Source of the DNA: Endozoicomonas sp. NE40
GTDB lineage: Bacteria; Pseudomonadota; Gammaproteobacteria; Pseudomonadales; Endozoicomonadaceae
DNA: 64,000 nucleotides
Direction of reading: 5' to 3'
NCBI RefSeq assembly: GCF_040549045.1
Contig: NZ_JBEWTB010000002.1
Span: 4,886,501 to 4,950,500 of the forward strand
The notes under the pieces were generated by a model. The model did no database searches and was not told where the DNA came from. It saw only the letters and a program-made list of their open reading frames with translations. The translations under genes were made by a program, and so were the position numbers. Below, one piece after another: positions 1-8,626 of the stretch (position 1 is its first letter; each line of letters opens with the position of its first letter).

Positions 1-884
1 TGAGGTTGCTGCATATCCTGAAGCTTCTCGATAGTGGCGTCGTGGTAAATGGGCAGCAGGGCAGAAGCCATCATAAAATTACGGCTGGATTCTGCACCCT
101 GGCTTAACGCTTGCAGGGCTGATCCCAGCGTCAGGCTTCTTGCAGAGCTGTTGTCCTGCTGAATCTGTTGATCAAACCAGGCATTGAGCCGGGGCTTTAA
201 CCAGGCGAAGGCTTCATTGCAGGTCACTGACGTAGGCTGTCCATTGCGATAAATCAGGGTGCCAAAGACATCGGATTGAAATTCCAGGGCAGTCATCACG
301 TCGGCGTTACTGAATACCTCATGGGTGGTTTTGTAGTTCAGGTCGATACCGATCAGTGTGCATTCTTTGATGTAGTTGCGCCATGACTGCGCCAGAGCAG
401 GGTTATTCTGAAACTGGTTCATGGCTTTTCTGCGGGCTTCCATCAACCGGATCAGGCTGGATAGATAACCATTGCGGGTTAGTTTCACCGCATCCGTTGT
501 ATGAAAAGCCTGTTCAAAAATTTCAGTCATTTTCCAGGTCAGGGTAGAAAGCATACTGGCGGTGAGGGCAATGCCGAAGGGTACGTTATCCACCTTGCGG
601 TTGGTGTCGGTGTACACATCATATATATCCACGTCGATGCCCTTGTAGCGACTACCTCCCGTCGGTAAACCAAACAGAGCCGTATAGATCAGCAGGCTTA
701 ACAGCAAATGCTGAAACGCTGGAAACTTGCCCGCCATCAATCCCTGCAGTGCCAGATAGAAAGTACCGATGATAAAACCGATCTTGATGGTCAGAATAAA
801 GTCAGGGTTGCTGACCATCATCACCAAACCGTTCAACACGGTGTAGAGAAAATGGGCATCTCCGATGGAGTAGATGGTTTCCAT
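1..884 (-). CDS. traG: TraG N-terminal part, conjugative transfer / mating-pair stabilisation (runs off the left edge)
   Basis: Reading the minus strand from an ATG at 884 gives an open frame to the window edge, about 294 residues with no stop. It begins METIYSIGDAHFLY, then has hydrophobic segments at about residues 35-50 (IKIGFIIGTFYLAL) and 62-72. The later part is polar, with blocks such as NADVMTALEFQSDVFGTLIY and NEAFAWLKPRL, as in the TraG N-terminal family of F/SXT-type systems. In those systems the inner-membrane N-terminus works in pilus assembly and the periplasmic C-terminus in mating-pair stabilisation and entry exclusion. The ATG lies one base after the traH stop, so the two are cotranscribed and probably translationally coupled. 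The C-terminus is outside the window. The family call rests on sequence feel and on the traH neighbour. Confidence 0.82.
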   Translation of the reverse strand, partial: METIYSIGDAHFLYTVLNGLVMMVSNPDFILTIKIGFIIGTFYLALQGLMAGKFPAFQHLLLSLLIYTALFGLPTGGSRYKGIDVDIYDVYTDTNRKVDNVPFGIALTASMLSTLTWKMTEIFEQAFHTTDAVKLTRNGYLSSLIRLMEARRKAMNQFQNNPALAQSWRNYIKECTLIGIDLNYKTTHEVFSNADVMTALEFQSDVFGTLIYRNGQPTSVTCNEAFAWLKPRLNAWFDQQIQQDNSSARSLTLGSALQALSQGAESSRNFMMASALLPIYHDATIEKLQDMQQP

Positions 885-885
885 G

Positions 886-2331
886 CTAAGGGTTTGCCGG
901 AGTCAGACGGGAAGGTGAACGCTGAGCTTTTGCCGGTGGCAGTTTCTGATAACGTTTCTGTTCCGCCACGGCTAGCATATGCCGATAATCCTGAATCAAC
1001 TCACCAAAGCGACCGTAACGCTCGCCCAGCCTTTGCAATTCACGATGCAACTGAGTTCGTGACAAGTTCAGTGTCGTCTGTAATTGTTGGGCAAAGGGAT
1101 GATAATCACCTTCCATATTGATGATTGAAGTGGTGATCTGGTGCAAATCCTCAATAAACTGATGCACCATATAAAAGGCAATATGGGGTGAAGCCTGGGT
1201 GATGAATAGCTTGGCCAACTGTACATCAGCTGCCGTTAGATTGCGGATCATTGCCCCTGTACCCACGGGTAAATTGTGTAGAAGGGCAGTTGCCGACACT
1301 CCGTTGACTGTTTGTAAAACACCTCTGGAATTTTGATGCCAGTGATCCGCAAGGGTATTGAATTGCTGGGTTAAATGTTCTGCCAGCCCGGATAGCTTTT
1401 GTTTATCCACCAGATTCATGGACAGACAACCGGAATGGTCTTTGCAACGGTACAAACTCACTTGCTCAGAGCCATAAATCAGGTCTTCCACTTTCAGCTG
1501 GTTGCCGATGTAACTGAACAGTTTTGGCTGGGGATCGCCGGAATTCATGGAGACAATAATGGTTCCAGTCAGGCTCATTACCGCTTCCCGATACTCATTG
1601 CCGGTAATAGCCGAAGATTTCTTCAGGGCATTCCAGACCAGATTGCCCAGTAACCTTTCCTGATCCTGAGGGCTGGCAGATTGACGCCAGGCTTTGACCG
1701 GATCTCGGTCAGACAGCCCTGTTCCGGTAAATGACTGAAAGGTATCCGCTACATTGGAACGGCTGATATTAAGTGAAGCATCGGTCTGAAACTTTTTCAT
1801 GGCTGCGGGCATAGGCATACTGTTCACCAGCCCTTGACCCATCTGGCAGGAATTGGAGAAAAGACTGTTCAGGTGCATGATCTTTTCCTGCAGGGCTTCA
1901 ATATGCTGGTACGCTTTTTCATTCATGGCGCTGATGGCCAGTCCCAGCAAATAACCGGAGGCATTACCGGCAATATCCCGAATCAGTTTGTTGAACTGCT
2001 CGCTATTGATGAATGAGAATGAGCCGCCGTACAGATCGATGCCGCCACAGCCTGCGGAGAACTCTGGCGGTACAAAGCCGGTCAGGTTGGTTTCATTAAT
2101 GCGGGTTCGGGCATGAAACGCACCACCGGAGATTACGCCCCGACGCTGGGTTTGGTACACGGCAGGATCAGAGTGAGTGGATAAAGAGTTGAGCATCTTG
2201 TTCAGCTCTTGCTGTAATGAGCTGGCATGTACCAGAGTGATACAGCAGGCGATCAGCAAGCTAAAAAACAGACAGTGACAGAAAAATTTAAGAACTGACA
2301 CCGCTCTCAGCCTGCTCACTCTCGTCACCAC
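886..2331 (-). CDS. traH: Conjugative pilus assembly protein TraH
   Basis: 481 residues, close to the usual TraH length. A hydrophobic signal segment (SVLKFFCHCLFFSLLIACC) ends near an Ala-Ser at about residues 36-37, so the mature protein should be periplasmic. The strongly conserved TraH block SAGCGGIDLYGGSFSFINSE starts at about residue 92, followed by FNKLIRDIAGNASGYLLGLA. TraH is one of the F/SXT-type type IV secretion proteins (with TraF, TraU, TraW, TraN) needed for pilus extension and retraction. The longest frame opens with GTG at 2331 and overlaps the upstream gene by 44 bases. A GTG about 30 bases downstream (VSVLKFF) would place the signal peptide right at the N-terminus and is equally plausible. 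The middle gene of a DUF1845-like/traH/traG operon. Confidence 0.9.
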   Translation of the reverse strand: MVTRVSRLRAVSVLKFFCHCLFFSLLIACCITLVHASSLQQELNKMLNSLSTHSDPAVYQTQRRGVISGGAFHARTRINETNLTGFVPPEFSAGCGGIDLYGGSFSFINSEQFNKLIRDIAGNASGYLLGLAISAMNEKAYQHIEALQEKIMHLNSLFSNSCQMGQGLVNSMPMPAAMKKFQTDASLNISRSNVADTFQSFTGTGLSDRDPVKAWRQSASPQDQERLLGNLVWNALKKSSAITGNEYREAVMSLTGTIIVSMNSGDPQPKLFSYIGNQLKVEDLIYGSEQVSLYRCKDHSGCLSMNLVDKQKLSGLAEHLTQQFNTLADHWHQNSRGVLQTVNGVSATALLHNLPVGTGAMIRNLTAADVQLAKLFITQASPHIAFYMVHQFIEDLHQITTSIINMEGDYHPFAQQLQTTLNLSRTQLHRELQRLGERYGRFGELIQDYRHMLAVAEQKRYQKLPPAKAQRSPSRLTPANP

Positions 2332-2857
2332 TATGATTCAGTTTTTGATATTGAATGTACTGACGCCGCAGAGGGGAGAACAGTTCCGAGCAGTGACCAA
2401 TACCCCTGGATAAAGTTTTAGTCCATTCATGAACGGGCTCTCTGGATTCCTTCCGGCTCCATTGCCCAGTCAGCCACAGCAGGTCACACTTCTGAATCAG
2501 AAGGTCGTAGTTTTTCAGAATATTCACATAGGTGATGGCCTGGGGCGTTGTACACTGTACGGTGAAATCTTTAGGTTTGTTATAGGTGACCGAAGAACCT
2601 CTTTTGGCAGGCGGTGGCACTTCATCCAAAAAGTTTTGCAGGGAATGATCCAGTGCTTCCAGTTCCTGAGTGATCTGCTCAATCGCTTTTACAGAGAGAT
2701 CCTGCAGATCGTGGTTTTCTGAGTAGACCACCTCCAGCATGAACAGCAGGTTTTTCAGGCGATAATCCATCCACTGGCACATTCTCTGCCCCTGATGTGT
2801 TTTCAGATTGAAGTGCATCAGTAATGCCGGCTGGGAGCGTTTCTCTCGTTTTTTCAT
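2288..2857 (-). CDS. Conjugative-element protein, tentatively DUF1845 / AcaB-like
   Basis: 189 residues, starting at an ATG at 2857 with a GGAG ribosome site 6 bases upstream; a longer frame would need a TTG within that site. The protein is helical and basic at the start (MKKREKRSQPALLMHF). Features resembling the DUF1845/TIGR03761 family of integrating elements are GQRMCQWMDYRL near residue 28, a central KPKDFTVQCTTPQAITYVNI stretch, and NYDLLIQKCDLL. In IncA/C plasmids a DUF1845 protein, AcaB, acts in transfer-gene activation. The position directly upstream of and overlapping traH supports a conjugation role. No DNA-binding motif is evident to me, so the family name is tentative. Confidence 0.5.
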   Translation of the reverse strand: MKKREKRSQPALLMHFNLKTHQGQRMCQWMDYRLKNLLFMLEVVYSENHDLQDLSVKAIEQITQELEALDHSLQNFLDEVPPPAKRGSSVTYNKPKDFTVQCTTPQAITYVNILKNYDLLIQKCDLLWLTGQWSRKESREPVHEWTKTLSRGIGHCSELFSPLRRQYIQYQKLNHSGDESEQAESGVSS

Positions 2858-3537
2858 ATCAGACTCCAAATAAAACTGAACTCGCCCCCACGCTACCGCC
2901 CATCCTCAACCATAGGGGCATTCGGCAAGCATTTTTTGCAGACAAAGAGATACCCTGCTTTTTTTTGCAAAGAAAAAAACAAAACAGAGGAATTGATTGA
3001 GACAAACAGCCCTGAGAGCAGTTCGTAAAGTAAGTTGAGTCCTAACCTGACCTAAATGAAACAAATGTCGTATATTGGGGGAGCAGTTTTGATATATAAA
3101 CAGAATGCAGGGAAGAGACTTTTGAATAGGGAAAGATCGTCATGATACAACTCCAGAGAGAAGTACATGCCGAAGTCACAAGCTGACTATAAGGACGACA
3201 GCCAAGTGGCTTTGACATAATGGCAGTAACAGAAAGTCAAACTAAAAAAAACGAATTTCTTGCCGTTTAAAAATCAGATATTTCTTAGGCTAAATACCTG
3301 ATCAATGGATGATTATAGAAGAGCTGATGATTTGGCAAGGCAAAATTGACAGTTATTTCTTAATAAATAGTATTGCTCTTTATAACCTACTTAATGCCGG
3401 TGCCGGTGAATTATGAGAGAACCTTTGGACTAATGGTTTTGCTGATATTCTGGCATGGGACGTGTGGGAAATTTTACTACAGCAAAGAAAAAAAATTGTG
3501 AAATAATTCTCTGCTAGGGTATTTACAGAGTGAAGTT
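2858..3537. other. Intergenic region between the traH operon and the LuxR-type gene
   Basis: About 680 AT-rich bases between two divergent genes. It should carry the promoters of both. Several poly-A/T tracts are present (2934-2990, 3243-3251, 3486-3493). I see no convincing open frame, no tRNA and no strong palindrome. Unlike the three hairpin-dense gaps elsewhere in the window, it has no cluster of stems. Confidence 0.6.
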
Positions 3538-4323
3538 ATGGTTTTTGATAATATGCCTCGGACAAAAAAACATATCATTGGTGACTATGCTCGTGAAAAC
3601 AGGGTGACTGAAATGAGAGAGACGCTTGCTTATGTTGGTGAGGCTTTTAGATTTTTTATGGAAAGTACTAACGAGCCATGGGAGATAGTCGATTGTTACG
3701 GAAATTACTGTTTTGGAAACGCAGCATTGAAACGATTGCTTTGCCTGTCTGATACTTTTAATTTCGAAGGCAAGCACTATTCGGAAATCCCTGCACGTCC
3801 GTTCGAAGAGTGCGCCCTGGATTTCTATCAGCAAGATGTTAGGTGTATGAACACTCGCGTTCCAGTTAAAGTATTGGATGTCCATATGGATGATGATGGA
3901 GAGTGGTTTTGCTACATTTTTGAGCGGACACCGTTGGTTAATAACGATCAAGTCATAGGGTTAACTGATCACGGAAAGTCTGTCATAAAATTCTGGAAAG
4001 AATCGATGAGTTATTTGCTGGCCATGCAATATTATTTTACGGGAGAAAAGCAGGTTTCAATGCAAATATCCACTACCAACAATTTATCTCAGCGTGAATC
4101 CGAAGTATTATTTTTCTTGTTAGGCCAGATAGAACCTAAGCGTATTGCCCGGTATTTGAACCTGAGCTTAAGCACTGTCAATTCTTATATTGACCGAATG
4201 CGCAAAAAGCTTGGATGTCAGACGACACCACAATTAATCGAAAAAGCTGTATGGCTAGACCTTCATAAAATTCTTCCTGAAAAATTAATGGGTGACTGTC
4301 ATATATCTTTAATTCTTGATTAA
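3538..4323 (+). CDS. LuxR-family transcriptional regulator with N-terminal PAS-like sensor region
   Basis: 261 residues. The C-terminal quarter is a clear LuxR/GerE helix-turn-helix. It opens with LSQRESEVLFFLLGQ (about residue 184), continues with PKRIARYLNLSLSTVNSYI, the recognition helix region, and ends KLGCQTTPQLIEKA. The N-terminal ~150 residues (EPWEIVDCYGNYCFGN, then a strand-rich region to YIFERTPLV) look like a PAS-type sensor; the ligand is unknown. The start ATG follows GTGAAG at close spacing. No receiver domain or acylhomoserine-lactone pocket motif is visible, so I would not call it a quorum-sensing receptor. The SET-domain gene follows 18 bases later on the same strand and may be cotranscribed. 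Confidence 0.8.
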   Translation: MVFDNMPRTKKHIIGDYARENRVTEMRETLAYVGEAFRFFMESTNEPWEIVDCYGNYCFGNAALKRLLCLSDTFNFEGKHYSEIPARPFEECALDFYQQDVRCMNTRVPVKVLDVHMDDDGEWFCYIFERTPLVNNDQVIGLTDHGKSVIKFWKESMSYLLAMQYYFTGEKQVSMQISTTNNLSQRESEVLFFLLGQIEPKRIARYLNLSLSTVNSYIDRMRKKLGCQTTPQLIEKAVWLDLHKILPEKLMGDCHISLILD

Positions 4324-4341
4324 AAACCTGAGTAAAAAGCC

Positions 4342-4704
4342 ATGTTTATGATTAAGTACCTTTTGAAGCCTAGCGGTGTAAGTGGAATTGGAGTTTTTGC
4401 AAATCAGAGCGTAAAAAAGAATGACATAGTTCATCGTGCTATGTTGTCAGATGATCTTATTCTTTCTATGGCAGAGTTCCATCAATTAACTGATGACCAA
4501 AAAACGACAGTACAACATTTTGGTTACTTTGACAGGAGATTGAAGAAATGGCGGCTTGAATCTGGTGATATTAAATTTTGCAACCATTCAGAAACACCCA
4601 ATGTAACGTTAGTTAATACAGATTTACTGGCTTTGAGTGATATTTCTTCTGGAGATGAGATTTTGCATAATTATGAGGAGATTGAAGAATCGAGAGAGAT
4701 TTGA
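4342..4704 (+). CDS. Small SET-domain protein (putative protein-lysine methyltransferase)
   Basis: 120 residues, essentially a bare SET domain. The N-terminal SGIGVFANQSVKKNDIV block (about residues 14-30) matches the G-x-G motif that binds S-adenosylmethionine. IKFCNHSETPNV (about residue 78) corresponds to the NH-(S/C)-x-x-PN knot, and SSGDEILHNYEE supplies the catalytic-tyrosine region. There are no pre- or post-SET cysteines. Bacterial SET proteins methylate lysines of their own or of host proteins. A single-domain protein of this size without a signal peptide could be either a housekeeping modifier or a secreted effector; nothing here decides it. It lies 18 bases downstream of the LuxR-type regulator. 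Confidence 0.8.
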   Translation: MFMIKYLLKPSGVSGIGVFANQSVKKNDIVHRAMLSDDLILSMAEFHQLTDDQKTTVQHFGYFDRRLKKWRLESGDIKFCNHSETPNVTLVNTDLLALSDISSGDEILHNYEEIEESREI

Positions 4705-5329
4705 AAAAACAATATAACCGTGTTTTATTGAATGTATTGTGAAGCCAGGCTGTTAAGTCCGATATTCTTTTATTTAATAGCAGTATCTGAAAGCAGTAAG
4801 AGACAGAGTGCCCTGCCTAAAGAACACTCTGTCAGCGTTCACCACAGGGGGTGAACCGGCTTCTCAACCAGCCCCTGCCATTATGTCAAAGTCACAGGCC
4901 AACCATGAAACCGATGGTTATTATAGTCAGTCCTGTGGCTTGGGCGTAAATACTTTTATGGAGTATTTATGTTCAGTTATCTCCTGAGGGTAACCTTTAC
5001 TTTAAAGGGTACCGCTCAACGTCTTTTATTTCCTCAATACGCTTCAAAACATGCTTTCTTATTGATCGTCCGATCAATAATATTTCGAAGTAAAGCTATT
5101 CCTGTAACCACTGTGCATCCTGTTGTCCTTTGACAGGCAGCAGATACTTTTCAATCTGACACAGTGAGTTGCTTTGTTCCCCATGCTGAAAGCATAAAAA
5201 GAAAGGCCCGGTCACGGAATCGGTTTTTCTGTAGCAATGTCTACTGTGTCAAAGCAGAACCATACATTGCCTGCCCCTCTCTGGCTGAAGAACCGGTAGA
5301 GACTGGCGTGTCTGGCAAGGTTTCTTGTC
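4705..5329. other. Hairpin-dense non-coding region upstream of the replication protein gene
   Basis: No plausible gene. Perfect or near-perfect stems follow one another: 4802-4810/4825-4833 (9 bp); 4837-4843/4850-4856 (7 bp); 4893-4898/4932-4937 enclosing 4901-4906/4914-4919 (6 and 6 bp); 4947-4954/4962-4969 (8 bp); 4989-4999/5003-5013 (10 of 11); 5059-5068/5071-5080 (10 bp); 5109-5115/5160-5166 (7 bp) enclosing 5119-5123/5133-5137; 5183-5187/5191-5195; 5234-5240/5264-5270 (7 bp). By a rough count, 470 bases should hold about one 7-bp stem by chance. The region could be an origin for the adjacent primase-helicase, a structured RNA leader, or an operator array. Confidence 0.65.
5059..5080. promoter_or_regulatory. 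22-bp palindrome (10-bp arms, 2-bp spacer)
   Basis: TTATTGATCG at 5059-5068 is perfectly complementary to CGATCAATAA at 5071-5080, with only TC between. The tiny loop is unfavourable for RNA, so a dimeric protein-binding site is the likelier reading. It sits 250 bases before the replication-protein start, inside the hairpin-dense gap. The binding protein is unknown. Confidence 0.5.
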
Positions 5330-8300
5330 ATGAATAAGTTGTCTGTAGATCAGGTTGATCCAACCGGCTATCTACAAGAAAAGAAACTGGGCTTTGAATT
5401 GCTTGCTTCACTGGTTGGCTTGCGGCGTTCACAGGACTGGTGGTATGGCGATTGTATTGAATACCCGTTGGTAAACGTCAAAGGTCAAATAACAGGTTGC
5501 GAACGGATTTACCCCCGTGGCCTGTTGCATCAGAAAAGCCCGGGGCGCTTTGTTCCTAAAGACAATAAGAAAGTCACCAAAGGTACCAGAGTATCTGAAA
5601 GTTTTGCGCTGGTGGGCATTTCACTACCAGAGTTGCCGCATTATTTTGGCCGTCTCAGGATTGTCGGCGGCATGGCGGATGCGGTAAATGTTTATCTGGC
5701 CACTGGTGAGCCTGTGGTCTGTATTGTTGGTGAAAACAATGCCCGGTCAATTGCCGCACAGTTGACACAGGAATGGCCGCATCTTGCCGGGAAGCTTATA
5801 GTTGCCCTGGATCATGATCTGCCAGGGATAATGGCTTGCCATTGGGCAGGTTTTCGCTGGGTGGTACCGCAGAGGTATGGTGAAGACTGGAGTGATGCCC
5901 GACTTGATGCTGAACTACAGGGTTTAAAGCGACAGTTGCAGTGGGTGAGGAAGCCTGTACAGGCTATCGATTTAAAATCTGTACCCGCACCTGCTGTTGA
6001 GATGGCAAAGGATAATTTCTGTGGTGACTATCAAAGCGCCCTGAAGCTTCTTACCAAAGCCAATAATGAGCAATGTGCTGCAACACTGGCAAAAGCCATT
6101 GTCAGCCGCTTTCACCATAAGGTTCCAGCTCAATGCGATGAGCATGACTTTATTCAAAGGATTCAGGCTGCGAACCCTTATCTGCTGCATCCAGATACAC
6201 TGAATCAGCTCAAACGGCAGTTAAGTGGTTACTGTTTCAGGCAACAACAGATTATTCAGAGTGAGTGCGGGTTAAGCTCTGGCAAAAAGAAGTCACTGGG
6301 AGAGCATTATCACTCAGTATCAGAACTTAACCCCAAAGCCGTTTCTTTGGAGAAAGGGCAAATCATTCTGATCAAAGCCCCTTATGCGTCGGGCAAAACA
6401 AAGCTGATGTCAGCACTTTCTATAGCTGCTCTACAGAAACACGAGCGAGTCTTGACGATTACCCATCTGGTTTCCCTCGCACATGAATTGGCAAGACGAC
6501 TGGGGCTGGATAGTTATCTGGATATCCCTGAATCTTTTATGGCAACAGTTGACCGGCTGGTGACGTGTATTAACAGCCTCTGTGCCCCCAATGTCAGCCG
6601 ATTTCTGGAATCCGGAAAAACAGACATTCTTCTGTTGGATGAATTTTCGCAGCATATCTCCGTGCTGGGGACTAGTCCGCATATCAAAGACCCTTCGGTA
6701 CTCGCCCGCTATCTAGATTTGATTGAACAAACGCCTACCGTCGTTATCTGTGATGCTGATCTGTCTTCTTATCATGTGGGGTTGCTGCAGGAGTGGTTTC
6801 CAGAGAGGGACATACAGTTTTATGAGATGCCGTATTCTAAGAATGTAACCTTTAACTGTCAGTTTGCTGTAGGAAAAGCTCAGGCTAAATCGGTCATTGA
6901 TCATCAGCTGTTACCGTCCATTGCTCGGGGCAAAAAAATAGCCATTGCCACTGATAGCAGGGTATACGCAGGCAAACTGGAAAAAATTATCCGCAAGCAG
7001 TTCCCTGACATTTCCATGCTGCTGTTTCATGGAAAGAATCGAAATGAACCAGAGCAGATGGCCTTTCAGAAACACTTTGATCAGGAAGCCCAGCGGTATC
7101 AGGTCATTATCTATACGCCAGCCATTGAGTCAGGTGTTTCTATTCAGGCACCATTCGATCAGGTGTTTGGTTTTTCCCATAACGTAGTTTTGCCAACGAA
7201 GTTTGTGCAAATGCTCCGGCGGTTCCGGTCTGTCGAGCAGTTTACTGTTGTTGCCGATTTGATTCCCGGAAAGAAGGACAATGAAGACTGGCTGGCCAGA
7301 GTCCGGGCATTGCAGTATGCCGAACGCTATGTCTGCAATACGGATGGTGTATCGGTTGGAGAATACGACGGATTCTGTGAAGCAGAGCGCAGTCGACAAG
7401 TGAAGCTCAGGGCGTTGGGTGGCAATGGTCTTTTTTACCTGATGCAAAACCGAGGGTTTTCTATGGAGTACTACCAAGGGAAAGAGCAGTCTGAATCTTT
7501 TGAATTGCGCTGGAAAGCCACTGAAGAGGAAGTGGAAAAAGAGGAGAGGGCGGCGATACAGCAGTCGCCTATTGTCTCTGAAAGCCAGTACGAGGAACTG
7601 TCGCATAAAGTTGAGCCCAGGCTACAGGAAATATGCAGTTGTGAACGCTACAGAATCTGTGAAGAGTTGGGCATTAAGCCTTTAGCTCTGAAGGAGCAGG
7701 ATATTGAATTCTGGCAAAAGGTCGGACTGACTCGACTCAGGCGATTTATGCAGTTTCCATTGCCGGGCGGCAGCCATTACTTGCCACAGCCTGACCAGGA
7801 AGGAGCAGCTATTTGCCATCGACGATTTGAATCCATTGGCGTCGAGGTTTATCGAGAACTTCTGAAACCGTTATTCTCCAACTGGGATTACCAGCAATCC
7901 TGGGGAGAGCAGGAAGCAGGGCAGGTAGTGGACAGGGTTGAGGCTTATCATAACGAATATCCCTTCATGCTAAACCAGCTTCGGCTGATTCCCGATTCAG
8001 TGATTATGAATACTCCGCAGGGGGCAAAATTTCAGCGCCCGAAATCCGCCTGCAACTTCGTCAACCGATTACTGAGGATGGCTGGGCTGGTGATCAATAG
8101 CCAGCAAATTCGTACCGGGGAGATTATCACTGAAACAAATAAAGAAAAGCGTGTCAGGCGTTACAGCATCAACCAAGAGTCACTGACTTGTATGCGAGGC
8201 TATGCCCAGTCCAGATCGGCTTATAAGCAAATAGCGCTGTCACACGCTGCGGCAGATAGTATAAACATAAAGCAAGGTGTGACAGCTTATGAACATGAGC

Positions 8301-8446
8301 TGGAAGTAACGGCAGGCAGGACATTGCATATCGCAACGGAACCCCGACAACCTGCAAAAACTGATTACCCGGATATACTAAACACCCCATCAGGAAATAT
8401 GGAAAAATCAATCATTAACTCACAGTACCAGCCGGAAATAACCTGA
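5330..8446 (+). CDS. Plasmid-type replication protein: TOPRIM primase-like domain plus SF2 helicase (CyRepA1-like)
   Basis: 1038 residues. The N-terminal ~200 residues have TOPRIM-like features: GEPVVCIVGENNARSIAAQL, then LIVALDHDLPGIMACHW with the acidic D-x-D. Around residue 345 an ATPase begins with Walker A-like APYASGKTKLMSAL, then DILLLDEFSQH (Walker B), a helicase C-terminal half with YTPAIESGVS, and an arginine-rich FVQMLRRFRS resembling motif VI. This matches the origin-binding-type helicases of the CyRepA1 plasmid replication family, in which primase and helicase are combined. The C-terminal ~350 residues are unassigned. ATG at 5330 has AAGG 9 bases upstream. It lies directly after the hairpin-dense region and has no recognised partner gene. 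It suggests a replicon-like or satellite origin for this segment. The exact family name needs a profile search. Confidence 0.65.
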   Translation: MNKLSVDQVDPTGYLQEKKLGFELLASLVGLRRSQDWWYGDCIEYPLVNVKGQITGCERIYPRGLLHQKSPGRFVPKDNKKVTKGTRVSESFALVGISLPELPHYFGRLRIVGGMADAVNVYLATGEPVVCIVGENNARSIAAQLTQEWPHLAGKLIVALDHDLPGIMACHWAGFRWVVPQRYGEDWSDARLDAELQGLKRQLQWVRKPVQAIDLKSVPAPAVEMAKDNFCGDYQSALKLLTKANNEQCAATLAKAIVSRFHHKVPAQCDEHDFIQRIQAANPYLLHPDTLNQLKRQLSGYCFRQQQIIQSECGLSSGKKKSLGEHYHSVSELNPKAVSLEKGQIILIKAPYASGKTKLMSALSIAALQKHERVLTITHLVSLAHELARRLGLDSYLDIPESFMATVDRLVTCINSLCAPNVSRFLESGKTDILLLDEFSQHISVLGTSPHIKDPSVLARYLDLIEQTPTVVICDADLSSYHVGLLQEWFPERDIQFYEMPYSKNVTFNCQFAVGKAQAKSVIDHQLLPSIARGKKIAIATDSRVYAGKLEKIIRKQFPDISMLLFHGKNRNEPEQMAFQKHFDQEAQRYQVIIYTPAIESGVSIQAPFDQVFGFSHNVVLPTKFVQMLRRFRSVEQFTVVADLIPGKKDNEDWLARVRALQYAERYVCNTDGVSVGEYDGFCEAERSRQVKLRALGGNGLFYLMQNRGFSMEYYQGKEQSESFELRWKATEEEVEKEERAAIQQSPIVSESQYEELSHKVEPRLQEICSCERYRICEELGIKPLALKEQDIEFWQKVGLTRLRRFMQFPLPGGSHYLPQPDQEGAAICHRRFESIGVEVYRELLKPLFSNWDYQQSWGEQEAGQVVDRVEAYHNEYPFMLNQLRLIPDSVIMNTPQGAKFQRPKSACNFVNRLLRMAGLVINSQQIRTGEIITETNKEKRVRRYSINQESLTCMRGYAQSRSAYKQIALSHAAADSINIKQGVTAYEHELEVTAGRTLHIATEPRQPAKTDYPDILNTPSGNMEKSIINSQYQPEIT

Positions 8447-8626
8447 ATGCGAACATCACAGTCACATCCCTTGCTTATTGATACTGTCTCTGTTCACGGT
8501 AGATGGTTTGATGAATAGTCAGAAACAGAATGAAGATGTGGTGGTAAGTTGTGCCAGAGCCTATAGATATTTTTGCCATACTGTTCCTACCTTCGACAGA
8601 TTCCCGAGACTGGAGGCAATTCTGCA

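Noticed and set aside
6945..7187. 80-codon frame inside the replication-protein gene
   Set aside because: Same-strand shadow in another frame of the 1038-residue protein.
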